From: Allochromatium humboldtianum
GTDB lineage: Bacteria; Pseudomonadota; Gammaproteobacteria; Chromatiales; Chromatiaceae
DNA: 64,000 nt
Assembly (NCBI RefSeq): GCF_013385175.1
Contig: NZ_JABZEO010000004.1
Location: forward strand, 310,001 to 374,000
Direction of reading: 5' to 3'
In this document: positions 49,886 through 57,212 of the stretch, piece by piece
How positions within the stretch are numbered: position 1 is the stretch's first letter
Layout: each line of letters begins with the position of its first letter
Notes under the pieces: generated by a model
What the model was told of the DNA's origin: nothing
What the model saw: only the letters and a program-made list of their open reading frames with translations
Databases searched by the model: none
Position numbers and translations under genes: made by a program

Positions 49886-50319
49886 GGCTGCGTGCTCCGG
49901 TAGGCGTTGATGCGCGCGACGGCGCGGGGCACGTCGGGCTCGCCGTAGACCACGTAGCGTCGATCGACCACCACGGCCGGAACCTTGGCGATGCCCAGCC
50001 CCCAGGCATCCGCGACACCCTGGTAGGCATGGCCGATGCGGCGCTGCAGGGCCTCGCCGCCGTCATGCAACCGCTGCCGCACCAGGGCTGCAGCCTGTTG
50101 GGGGTCGGCCGGCAGGTGCGCCGCGAGTTCAACCTCGATGCGCGTGGCCTGGTCCAGCTCGATGATCCGCACGCCGGCCGGGGCCTGCACCGGATGGCGG
50201 CTGTCGGTGACGACGAGCACGTCGGCGGCCCAGGCGGAGGGGCCGAGCAGCACAGCCAAGAGTCCGGCCGCAAGCAGGCGCCACTGCACTACAAATGGGT
50301 TGGATATGGGAGCTGGCAT
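49600..50319 (-). CDS. ICE protein, PFL_4709 family (TIGR03757), stop codon apparently lost
   Basis: An exported protein with a signal peptide to about SAWAADV and a thioredoxin-like C-terminal half (GVADAWGLGIAKVPAVVVDRRYVVYGEPDV), comparable to TrbC/DsbC-like domains. The family is ~140-145 residues. Here codon 146 is TGG (49884-49882) where neighbouring gene junctions read ATGA; an A-to-G change would have turned TGA to TGG, so the frame runs 93 codons into the PFL_4710 gene and ends at 49600 with a 239-residue product. The added tail is Pro/Arg-rich and not protein-like. A sequencing error is possible. Confidence 0.8.
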   Translation of the reverse strand: MPAPISNPFVVQWRLLAAGLLAVLLGPSAWAADVLVVTDSRHPVQAPAGVRIIELDQATRIEVELAAHLPADPQQAAALVRQRLHDGGEALQRRIGHAYQGVADAWGLGIAKVPAVVVDRRYVVYGEPDVPRAVARINAYRSTQPWASCWHPGVCAPPSPRCCWARPRRRSPWTPPPSSRRRCPPTASNTAWSESATGCTARPSAARFAPPSRCATTSPMRWCRATRTPAKTRGWKSGR

Positions 50320-50384
50320 GTCGAGCCACCGTGAAAACGATCTGGGTGGGTAGTCGACTCCAGGGGGGCGATGGAAGCGACTGT

Positions 50385-50412
50385 CAAACCGGAATCGGCA
50401 CTCTCCGGTTTG
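50385..50412. repeat. Nine-base inverted repeat in the gap left of the cargo operon
   Basis: CAAACCGGA (50385-50393) and TCCGGTTTG (50404-50412) pair perfectly over a ten-base loop. There is no T-run, so it may be a transcript-end hairpin, a regulator site before the PFL_4709 gene, or a junction scar. Confidence 0.5.
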
Positions 50413-50452
50413 ATGCGACAACAGCAGCGAGCGTTATGGGCTGCTCAGGATG

Positions 50453-50481
50453 CAAAAAACGGGGAAGCTGGAAGCTCCCGT
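50453..50481 (-). terminator. Rho-independent terminator of the E2-E1-JAB operon
   Basis: On the minus strand ACGGGAGCT pairs with AGCT-TC-CCCGT (two-base bulge, three-base loop) and is followed by six T residues. It begins 55 bases after the last gene of the cargo operon and would isolate it from the transfer genes. Confidence 0.7.
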
Positions 50482-50535
50482 CAAGATCAATACGCTGCCA
50501 TCTGGAGGACCTTGTGTACGAGGCTGCGCCAGAAC

Positions 50536-51216
50536 CTATCCATCAGCCTCCTTCTTCCGCGAGTTCGTCACTTTCCGGCTGGCATGCACGGCCAGCACGT
50601 TCTTCTGCACGAAGCGGATGCCTGTCGTGCGCGCAGCGAATGCCGCGACCAGATATTGACCCAGGAACCAAGCGGTCGAGATCAGAATGCGAGGCGTATC
50701 CAACCCACTGAAATACATCACCGCGGGAACTATGGGCACGAGCAGCAGCGACATAGCGGCAATGTCGCGGAACAGCAGATAGTTCTTGTGGCTGTCCACG
50801 ACCGAGGGGTCTGAATCGACCTGCTTGTAGAGTCCGTACCACTTCGCGTTCTGGTCGCGTTCACCCACAGGGAACTCGCCGACGTTCTTTTTCAGCTTCG
50901 TCAGGTCGATGCGGTGATCCGCCGGCGCGTGCACGGAAAAGGCACGCGAACCCGGCAACGGATGCTTGCAGCGCCAGAATACGAGGATGGCCTTGTGGTC
51001 GGCCGAAATCAGCGACGAGAAGATCAACACCGGGATCGGCAACAGTGCGGTCAGGCTGGCGCGAACGGCCGCCAGTCGAGTCGGCGTCAGATCCTCGATC
51101 GCGGTGTGGAAGGCAAGGACTAGAAGGACGAGGAAGTCCAGGATGAGCGTCGCCACCAGCCATGCGAGGTTGCGGCCCTTGAGTGTCTTGCTGCCGTAGT
51201 TTTTGGTGTCCCTCAT
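50536..51216 (-). CDS. Four-helix membrane protein, candidate effector of the cargo system
   Basis: A 226-residue protein with two pairs of membrane helices: LAWLVATLILDFLVLLVLAF and ALLPIPVLIFSSLIS (residues ~15-70), then DIAAMSLLLVPIVPAVMYF and ISTAWFLGQYLVAAFAA (~145-200). The ~75-residue cytoplasmic loop between is charged and contains AKWYGLYKQ. The layout is like the S-4TM pore-forming effectors predicted for nucleotide- and ubiquitin-like defence systems; a match at family level is inference. It overlaps the upstream MBL gene by four bases (ATGA), so the two are co-translated. The last residue is glycine (KKEADG). Confidence 0.8.
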   Translation of the reverse strand: MRDTKNYGSKTLKGRNLAWLVATLILDFLVLLVLAFHTAIEDLTPTRLAAVRASLTALLPIPVLIFSSLISADHKAILVFWRCKHPLPGSRAFSVHAPADHRIDLTKLKKNVGEFPVGERDQNAKWYGLYKQVDSDPSVVDSHKNYLLFRDIAAMSLLLVPIVPAVMYFSGLDTPRILISTAWFLGQYLVAAFAARTTGIRFVQKNVLAVHASRKVTNSRKKEADG

Positions 51217-52091
51217 CCATAGCACTCCGTATAGATGGTGAAATCGCCACGATCATTGACGTTGAATTGAATCCAGCCATCGCGTCGCGTCGTGAGCACA
51301 CGGCGCTGTTTTCCAGTCGTGGCGACAAGAACTCCGTTCGGCCAGTGATCTATGACGCGCTGGCGATAGGTCTGAGTTATCCCCTGCGTATCATGGACGA
51401 TTGCTTTGTCGGACATCACGATCGCTCGCGGGTGACAGTAGTCGAATAGCGCCCGGCAGTAGCCGTTCTCTCGGCCGTGGTGGGATGCCACGAGCACGGT
51501 CGTGTCGATGAGCTCAGCTCGAAATGCCGGCTGTTCGAGCAGCGCCAGCCATCCGTCTTCTTCAAGGTCGCCGGGAAACAGAATCTTGAATGGCCCATAC
51601 TTGAAGGATGCCACCATGCTCAGGTTGTTCGTGTCGTAAAAGGGTGGCGTCGAGTTCCAAAACGTCCGCACCGAGATGCCTCCCATACTCTCATCGAAGG
51701 GGACGTCCACGGGGTAGACGTAGCCGGCATGAATGTCCAAGTATCGTTCGATGTCCTCGGTCAGTTCGCCGCTGGCCTCCTTGATGATCCTCATGACGTC
51801 GGGTGACACGCTGCGATTGCGGAAGAACGTGGATACTGTGATTCCTTCTTTCCACAGGTTGTTCAGATCGCTGATGTGGTCGAGGTCCGCATTCGTCACG
51901 AACAGGTAGTCCAGAACGTTGCGCTTCAGGTAGTGCTTGATGTAGGTGCTCGGCTTCCAGCCTGTGGTGCTGTTGTCACCCGAGTCGATCATCGCCAGGC
52001 GCCCTTCCACGCCGTAGGCAGAGCGATGTGTGAGCATGGCGCAGGCGCCATGTTCAACGTCCCATATCTTCAAGATCATCTCGCCTGGCAT
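51213..52091 (-). CDS. MBL-fold protein with altered metal motif (ComEC-like C domain)
   Basis: A ~292-residue cytoplasmic metallo-beta-lactamase-fold protein. After a first strand pair (LKIWDVEHGACAML), the main metal motif reads VTNADLDHISDL: Asn67 stands where His is expected in H-x-D-x-D-H. Later motifs are GDLEEDG and ASHHGRENGYC. Relatives are ComEC-type nucleases/hydrolases. It starts one base after the stop of the E2-E1-JAB gene; an alternative ATG at 52079 would remove four residues. It ends in glycine (TECYG). Confidence 0.85.
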   Translation of the reverse strand: MPGEMILKIWDVEHGACAMLTHRSAYGVEGRLAMIDSGDNSTTGWKPSTYIKHYLKRNVLDYLFVTNADLDHISDLNNLWKEGITVSTFFRNRSVSPDVMRIIKEASGELTEDIERYLDIHAGYVYPVDVPFDESMGGISVRTFWNSTPPFYDTNNLSMVASFKYGPFKILFPGDLEEDGWLALLEQPAFRAELIDTTVLVASHHGRENGYCRALFDYCHPRAIVMSDKAIVHDTQGITQTYRQRVIDHWPNGVLVATTGKQRRVLTTRRDGWIQFNVNDRGDFTIYTECYG

Positions 52092-52092
52092 A

Positions 52093-54342
52093 TCACTGCA
52101 CCGCACCTTGCAAGATTTGCAGGTCTTGCTCTCCAACGATGAGCTGAACAGCCGGCAGGCCGTCATCGGCCATGCCGAGTGCCAAATGGACGAGTTGCAC
52201 GAGGTCGTGCCGGCTCGGAGATGCGGAGTGGCCAGGCGGATGGCTATGCCATTCGCCGACGTAGCCGACCATGCCCGCGGTGCGCTTGGCGGCGTCCTTG
52301 ACCGCTTCAGCAAGTCCGGCGACGCCACGCTCGAAGGAGTCGGGGCTGGCCTTGCTGTCGGAGGGCGCCGGCAAACCGGCGACGATGACAACAGCCCTGA
52401 TGTTGAAATCGTAGTACCCGAGCAGCACGCCGCCGGTTTCGTTGGGAAAGCTTTGCTGGCGCAAAGTCCGCAACTGTTGTTCGACGCCGTCGTCGATATA
52501 GAGGTCAAGCTCACCCAGCGCGATACGCCGCTCGGGCACTGCTGGCACATCATGCACCTCGACGCCGCCACGCGCAGGATCGCGTTGCCAGATCCGAATC
52601 AGGGCATCCTCGCGCGCCACAGCGGCCTGGATCTGCTCCGCCAGCGTACTTGCCTGGCCCAGGATGCGCGAGTAAGGCATCACGAGTGAGATGTCGCGGC
52701 AACTCGCCCCGCTCCAGAAGGTGCTCGCGTGGCCGTCGAGGTGGACTCTCCCCCAGTCCTGCTGGATCAGTGCGCGATAGTACTGCGCCTCCAGTGTGCG
52801 AAGCCGTTGCATCCGCTTCGCATCCTCGGCAAGCAGCACTGCAGCGTTGCCGTTCGGCGTGACGAAGACGGAGAAATGTCGCGGAAGGGTATCGACCACG
52901 CTGGCCGCCCGTGGGTATTCAAGTGTGGTCGAGGCGTCGATGGCCAGTGCGGCGCCGGCGAGCGCCTGTGCAACATCCGCCTGTGCAAAGTCGCAGCCAT
53001 CAGCCACTACTGGGACAATCTCGGTCGCTCCTTCCATTGCGGCGGCATGTAATCCTGCGACCACCGTGGCCTTGGTCTCGCCAATGTGTTGCGCGTAGGC
53101 ACCGTGCCGAGAGAGGTTGTGCGGCTTGATGTGATCCTTGTCGATAACCATCCAACGTCCCCAGCCGCTGCGGCCCCATAGATTTAGCAGCGCGCTGCCG
53201 AGCGAGCCTGCGCCGACCAATACGCCCGCTGGCCCTTCTTCCGTGACCCCGGATTGACGCATCGCCGCCGTTCGGTCGTTTTGAGTCAGGACAGCCATGG
53301 GCAGGATGGGCTGCTCGCGCCATGCCGTTGCTGGTTGCTGGTTCAGCAGGTCCTTGTAGTACCGTTTTTCATGGACAAACAATGCACCGCAGGCGATGCC
53401 GAGTTCGAGGCCGCCAATCGGTACGAGGAATGCCCGATGCGCGACGCCATCGGGCTCGGCATCGACGCTTCGACGAATGGGGATATGCAAGAGGATGATC
53501 GTGCCCTTGTCGTCAGCCGAGGCGGTCGTGCCTGCTTCATCGATGTCAGCCTGTAGCGCTTCCCGTAGAGGACCAATCAGGTCTACCTCGCGTCGTGCCA
53601 GTACATCCGCCAGTTGCCCCAGCGTCACAGGATCACGCTCGACGAGGCCGTGCACGATGGGGGGCAGCGCCAGTTCAATGTGCTTGGTCGTCTTGACACG
53701 CGGGGCGGTCTTCGCAGTGGGTTCCAGAAAGCAAGTGAAACCGCCGTCAGGGCGTTCATGCCGGAGAACGATGGCGAAACGCAGAGCGGGATCTTTGCGG
53801 AGTTCAGTCAGATTCCACGGCAGAACGAGTTCGTACTTGCTGGCAAAGAAGAGATGCTCAACCGGCTGGTCCGCCGCGTGTAGCTCGCCTCGGGCGCTCT
53901 TCTCCAGCCACCACTGGATGCGACGAAGGAATGCTTCGGGCGTCCAGGTGCGCATTACCGCTCCGGCTGCCTCGAAATACAGGCATAGGCTCGCAGGGGT
54001 GCCGGGTACGCCTTGATTCTGATGCATCAGGATCGGGAAGTCCTGACGCAGCGCCAACACCTCGATCAGCCTCTTGGGGTCATTGGGGACACACAGCGCC
54101 AAGCGCTCACGGTACCGGATGCCGACCGGATTCTTCGGCGGTACGTCGTCACACTCGACCTCCACGACGAGACATTCGAGCGTCGGATCGCCGTCAACGG
54201 GATGGCGGAGAATCTGGACAAGCGAATAGTCGCGCTGACGCTGGACCGCGCCAAACAGCGCTTTCGCACGGGGGATCGTTAGTTCGCTGGCGTCCTTGAC
54301 CTCTACGACGTTCGCGAGCTCGTGGTACGCATCCGGCATCAT
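52093..54342 (-). CDS. E2-E1-JAB multidomain ubiquitin-like conjugation protein
   Basis: A 749-residue chain with three enzymes in order. Residues ~1-165: E2/UBC-like domain with candidate Cys120 in TPASLCLYFE, followed by the typical RIQWWLEKSARGEL helix. ~365-560: E1/ThiF domain with ATP loop VLVGAGSLGSALLN (377-383), IDKD and KPHNLSRHG; candidate thioester Cys548 in SGASCRD. ~620-749: JAB/JAMM peptidase with Glu635, His699, His701, Ser710 and Asp713 (EWHSHPPGHSASPSRHD). E1 activates and E2 attaches a C-terminal Gly of a modifier, and JAB removes it, as in CBASS Cap2/Cap3. Start at 54342 (or 54339) is nine bases after the first MBL gene; a longer frame from 54606 lies inside that gene. Confidence 0.92.
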   Translation of the reverse strand: MMPDAYHELANVVEVKDASELTIPRAKALFGAVQRQRDYSLVQILRHPVDGDPTLECLVVEVECDDVPPKNPVGIRYRERLALCVPNDPKRLIEVLALRQDFPILMHQNQGVPGTPASLCLYFEAAGAVMRTWTPEAFLRRIQWWLEKSARGELHAADQPVEHLFFASKYELVLPWNLTELRKDPALRFAIVLRHERPDGGFTCFLEPTAKTAPRVKTTKHIELALPPIVHGLVERDPVTLGQLADVLARREVDLIGPLREALQADIDEAGTTASADDKGTIILLHIPIRRSVDAEPDGVAHRAFLVPIGGLELGIACGALFVHEKRYYKDLLNQQPATAWREQPILPMAVLTQNDRTAAMRQSGVTEEGPAGVLVGAGSLGSALLNLWGRSGWGRWMVIDKDHIKPHNLSRHGAYAQHIGETKATVVAGLHAAAMEGATEIVPVVADGCDFAQADVAQALAGAALAIDASTTLEYPRAASVVDTLPRHFSVFVTPNGNAAVLLAEDAKRMQRLRTLEAQYYRALIQQDWGRVHLDGHASTFWSGASCRDISLVMPYSRILGQASTLAEQIQAAVAREDALIRIWQRDPARGGVEVHDVPAVPERRIALGELDLYIDDGVEQQLRTLRQQSFPNETGGVLLGYYDFNIRAVVIVAGLPAPSDSKASPDSFERGVAGLAEAVKDAAKRTAGMVGYVGEWHSHPPGHSASPSRHDLVQLVHLALGMADDGLPAVQLIVGEQDLQILQGAVQ

Positions 54343-54350
54343 CCAGCTCG

Positions 54351-55511
54351 TCAGCCTGCGCGCGGCGGAGTTGAGGTGATGATGGCCGGCGCGCCGATGG
54401 ACGCTGAACGCTTCCAGGTAACGCCGCCGCTGGCAATCTCGAAAACGATCGGTTCTGGCTTGTTGGCGTTCGGCTCCTCCATCGTCACCAGAAACTTGCG
54501 TCCGCCGACTTCCTTCAAGTAGCGCTCGTAGGTGTTGCGGGCTTGGATGTGCGGTGGTTGCACTTGCTCGTAGGACTCCTTGATGTCTGGAATGGGCTTG
54601 CTGCAACTGACGATGTAGGCGTCGCGCTTCCCTTGGAGCAACAGTTCCTTGACCAGCGGCTTCGGCTCAGTCTCTTTGTCGCCTTTCTGGCCTTCCTCGT
54701 TGAGTGCCAGATAGCTGCAATGGTGCGGGATGTTGTACAGATCCCAGGCGAGGCGATCATCGTTCTTGTGGTGCCTCGTCGTGCGGACGATGTCTTCCAT
54801 TTCCTCCCAGGTGGCATCGCCCACTTCTAGGTAGTCGTAATACGCGCCATCTGCCAGGAAACGTACGTTGAACACCAGCGAGGCGCGGTTGCGGATGATG
54901 TCTCCTTCATCACAATGCTTGATGAAAGGCGAGTGGCAGAAGAACTCAACCCCATCGCTGGCCAGCGAGAATCCGGGGACAATTGTGCCGGCGTCTATGA
55001 AGAGATGATCGCGCGCCGAAGCCGCTTCTCCCCGTTCTTTCAGTCGAGGTTCGAGCCAATCGGCGAGCGCCTTCGGCTTCGAGAACACAAGGATGTCCTT
55101 GCCTTCCAGTAGGCGGTGTCGCGCCTCTTGCCGGAGCAGTACAAACTCTTCCTGCTGATGGTCCTTGTCGGCCTCCTCCAGCAGCATGGCGGCTGGAACC
55201 CAAAGCTCCCGAATCTTGATCTGGCCTTCGCCTTGGTACTTCTTGGCATGCTGAAGCTCGAAGAAGTCGGTGCTGCCTTGGATGTGATCCAGGTCCGCAT
55301 GAGTGAAAGCCACCACGTCGAAGTAGTCGCGATCGACTGTCTTCAGTTCGTCCTTGAGACGGGACTTCAGGTCGATTTCCGGGGTGTCGGTATCTTCGGC
55401 TCTATCGCGGTGGCAAAAGTCGAAGAGAACGCGGCGGCCGCCAGACAGGACAATCTGGGTGGTGTCCCCGTTTCCGACCGGGTAAAAGACAACCTTATGC
55501 ACGTCTGCCAC
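54351..55511 (-). CDS. MBL-fold hydrolase, first gene of the cargo operon
   Basis: A 386-residue metallo-beta-lactamase-fold protein of the ComEC C-domain kind. The intact metal motif is FTHADLDHIQGS (His71, Asp73, Asp75, His76), with a later NIPHHCSYLAL His pair and a VGDATWEEM acidic turn. No signal peptide or helices, so cytoplasmic. The start is GTG 55511, with AAGGAG seven bases upstream. Its 5' region carries the operon promoter and a CIRCE element. The protein ends in glycine (TPPRAG). Confidence 0.9.
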   Translation of the reverse strand: MADVHKVVFYPVGNGDTTQIVLSGGRRVLFDFCHRDRAEDTDTPEIDLKSRLKDELKTVDRDYFDVVAFTHADLDHIQGSTDFFELQHAKKYQGEGQIKIRELWVPAAMLLEEADKDHQQEEFVLLRQEARHRLLEGKDILVFSKPKALADWLEPRLKERGEAASARDHLFIDAGTIVPGFSLASDGVEFFCHSPFIKHCDEGDIIRNRASLVFNVRFLADGAYYDYLEVGDATWEEMEDIVRTTRHHKNDDRLAWDLYNIPHHCSYLALNEEGQKGDKETEPKPLVKELLLQGKRDAYIVSCSKPIPDIKESYEQVQPPHIQARNTYERYLKEVGGRKFLVTMEEPNANKPEPIVFEIASGGVTWKRSASIGAPAIITSTPPRAG

Positions 55512-55550
55512 GGAGTACTCCTTGTTCAGGATAAGTGGCAGCTTTGCTAT

Positions 55551-55577
55551 TTAGCACTCTACCACCGAGAGTGCTAA
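55551..55577. promoter_or_regulatory. CIRCE element (HrcA operator)
   Basis: TTAGCACTC (55551-55559), nine bases, GAGTGCTAA (55569-55577) equals the CIRCE consensus TTAGCACTC-N9-GAGTGCTAA at all 18 conserved positions. It begins one base after the promoter -10 and ends 39 bases before the GTG start, the normal place for HrcA repression of groE or dnaK operons. Confidence 0.93.
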
Positions 55578-55578
55578 C

Positions 55579-55607
55579 ATTATATATACGAATCCACTGA
55601 CGATCAA
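55579..55607 (-). promoter_or_regulatory. Sigma-70 promoter of the E2-E1-JAB operon
   Basis: On the minus strand TTGATC (-35, 55602-55607), a 17-base spacer and TATAAT (-10, 55579-55584) lie directly before the CIRCE element. Further upstream is an alternative TTGACA at 55624-55629. Transcription would start inside the CIRCE palindrome. Confidence 0.8.
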
Positions 55608-55733
55608 TACACTATATGTAGATTGTCAAGCGAGGTGCGTCGTGCAGGCAATACCGCCTGAGTAGCTGGGTGACCCCAGTGGTCCGTCATTGGGACGCCA
55701 CGGCCCCGCGTCCATGCCGGGTAGAAATTCCAC

Positions 55734-55755
55734 AGGCGCCCCGGAAGGGACGCCT
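55734..55755 (-). terminator. Hairpin after radC
   Basis: AGGCGTCCC/GGGGCGCCT with a four-base loop forms a strong stem just after the radC stop on the minus strand. No T-run follows, so it is a candidate transcript-end or processing hairpin that may separate the upstream transfer genes from the cargo operon. Confidence 0.45.
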
Positions 55756-55765
55756 GCGGTGCGGA

Positions 55766-56260
55766 CTACAACAAGCCGGCTTCGGCGAACGAGTACGGGC
55801 TGCCCTTGCCGACGATGAAGTGATCCAGTACCCGGACATCGACGGTGGCCAGGGTGCTCTTCAGCCGCTCGGTGATCGCACGATCAGCGGCCGATGGCTC
55901 GGTGTTGCCCGAGGGATGCTGATGCGCCAGGATCAGCGCCGAAGCGTTGAGCGCCAGCGCACGCTGAACCACCACCCTCGGATACACCGAAGTCTGGTCG
56001 ACCGTGCCCTTGAACAGCGGCTCAAAGGCGAGCACCTGGTGCTGGTTGTCGAGAAACACGACGGCGAAGATTTCGTTCGGCTCCGCGACCAGTTTCAGGC
56101 GCAGGTAGTCGCGCACGGCGGCGGGACTGCCCAGCGCCGGACCGGCCTTGAACACGCGGTTCTCCAGCAGGGTGATGGCCTGCCGGATGATCCAGTCTTC
56201 GTGCTGGGCGGCGATCAGGGTGAGCGACTCCGGGCAGGAGTCGGCGATGACAAGAGACAT
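55766..56260 (-). CDS. radC: RadC-family JAB domain protein of the ICE
   Basis: A 164-residue short RadC/YeeS-like protein. The JAMM motif is [20 protein letters not shown] with His113, His115, Ser123 and Asp126; Glu in [13 protein letters not shown] completes the site. Short RadC copies are common on mobile elements and may serve in anti-defence or repair; the chromosomal name DNA repair protein is not supported functionally. ATG 56260 has GGAGG five to six bases upstream. The upstream 195 bases hold no gene I can see. Confidence 0.93.
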   Translation of the reverse strand: MSLVIADSCPESLTLIAAQHEDWIIRQAITLLENRVFKAGPALGSPAAVRDYLRLKLVAEPNEIFAVVFLDNQHQVLAFEPLFKGTVDQTSVYPRVVVQRALALNASALILAHQHPSGNTEPSAADRAITERLKSTLATVDVRVLDHFIVGKGSPYSFAEAGLL

Positions 56261-56455
56261 GGCGAACCTCCAATGGATGAGATCGGAGGGCGCCTGCCCC
56301 GGGAGGGCAAACCCTCCTGGGGACGATGGGGATGGAACAGGTGACGAGCGGGCATCCACCACCGCGGATGCGGTGGCTGTTCGCGTCAAGGGATGCGATG
56401 CGAACGGGTTTCGATCAACGCGGACGAGCCGCGCCGCAGCCTTGAAGATCGATGG

Positions 56456-57199
56456 CTACCTGGGCATGTCACCGGCGACGCCGGCGGGCATGTCTGGGGA
56501 ATGGGCGGGTTCGGCTGCGGGCGTGCTGCCGGCGGCGAGCAGGTCGATGGCCGACAGCAAGGCATCGCCTTCGACGGGACCGTGCAGCAGGAGGGTCTTG
56601 CCGGACTCGCGGTCGCGCAGTTGCAGGGCCGGCGTGGCCGCGATGCCCTGCTGTGCCGCTTCCGCCGCCTGGGAACGGATGACGGCATCGGGGCGATCGC
56701 TGTCGAGACAAGCCTGCATGGCTGGTGTGAGGTCGGGATAGCGCAGGCCTTCCGGCAGGCCCTGGCCGTCGCCGCGGGTGTGCGCGTAGAGCCACGCCAC
56801 GGCCTGCCAGAACGCGGCATGTCCGCCCGTCTCGCCCGCGCATTCGGCCAGACGCGCCCCGGCGGTCGCGGCCGGCTCGTGCATGGACAGCGGCAGGTGG
56901 TGCCACTGCCAGTTCACCTCGGGATGGGCGTCGATCCAGCGCTTGAGCGCGGGGAAGTAGGCCCGGCAGTACGGACACTCCAGGTCGGCGTACCCGACCA
57001 CCGTGAAGCGCGCATCGGCACGGCCATACAGCCAGGGCGGGCCGGCCGGTTTCGACGCTTCGGACCCGGCGGCGGCCAGGGATACGGGCTCGGTTGCCGG
57101 ATGCGGCGCGCGCAGCAGCATCCACGAGGCCACCGCAATCGTCGCCACGATCAGCAGACCGATCCAGGGATGACGGCGGGCGAATGAAGGCAGGCGCAT
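56456..57199 (-). CDS. DsbA family thiol-disulfide protein of the transfer region
   Basis: A 247-residue periplasmic thioredoxin-fold protein anchored by an N-terminal helix (PWIGLLIVATIAVASWMLL). The active site is YADLECPYCRAYF (Cys-Pro-Tyr-Cys), with the cis-Pro loop GIAATPALQLRD near residue 190. It likely forms or isomerises disulfides in the cysteine-rich TraU- and TraH-like proteins made downstream. A Pro/Ala-rich tail follows the fold. ATG 57199 is 13 bases after traC; a longer frame begins inside traC. Confidence 0.92.
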   Translation of the reverse strand: MRLPSFARRHPWIGLLIVATIAVASWMLLRAPHPATEPVSLAAAGSEASKPAGPPWLYGRADARFTVVGYADLECPYCRAYFPALKRWIDAHPEVNWQWHHLPLSMHEPAATAGARLAECAGETGGHAAFWQAVAWLYAHTRGDGQGLPEGLRYPDLTPAMQACLDSDRPDAVIRSQAAEAAQQGIAATPALQLRDRESGKTLLLHGPVEGDALLSAIDLLAAGSTPAAEPAHSPDMPAGVAGDMPR

Positions 57200-57212
57200 C
57201 GTGTCGCTCCCG

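Noticed and set aside
52093-54606. Longer start (837 codons) for the E2-E1-JAB protein
   Set aside because: The extra 88 codons lie within the preceding MBL gene in another frame and read as low-complexity; the MM start after its stop is far more likely.
50536-55511. Reading the cargo operon as a classic CBASS system
   Set aside because: There is no CD-NTase gene among the four; the E1, E2 and JAB domains alone do not define CBASS.
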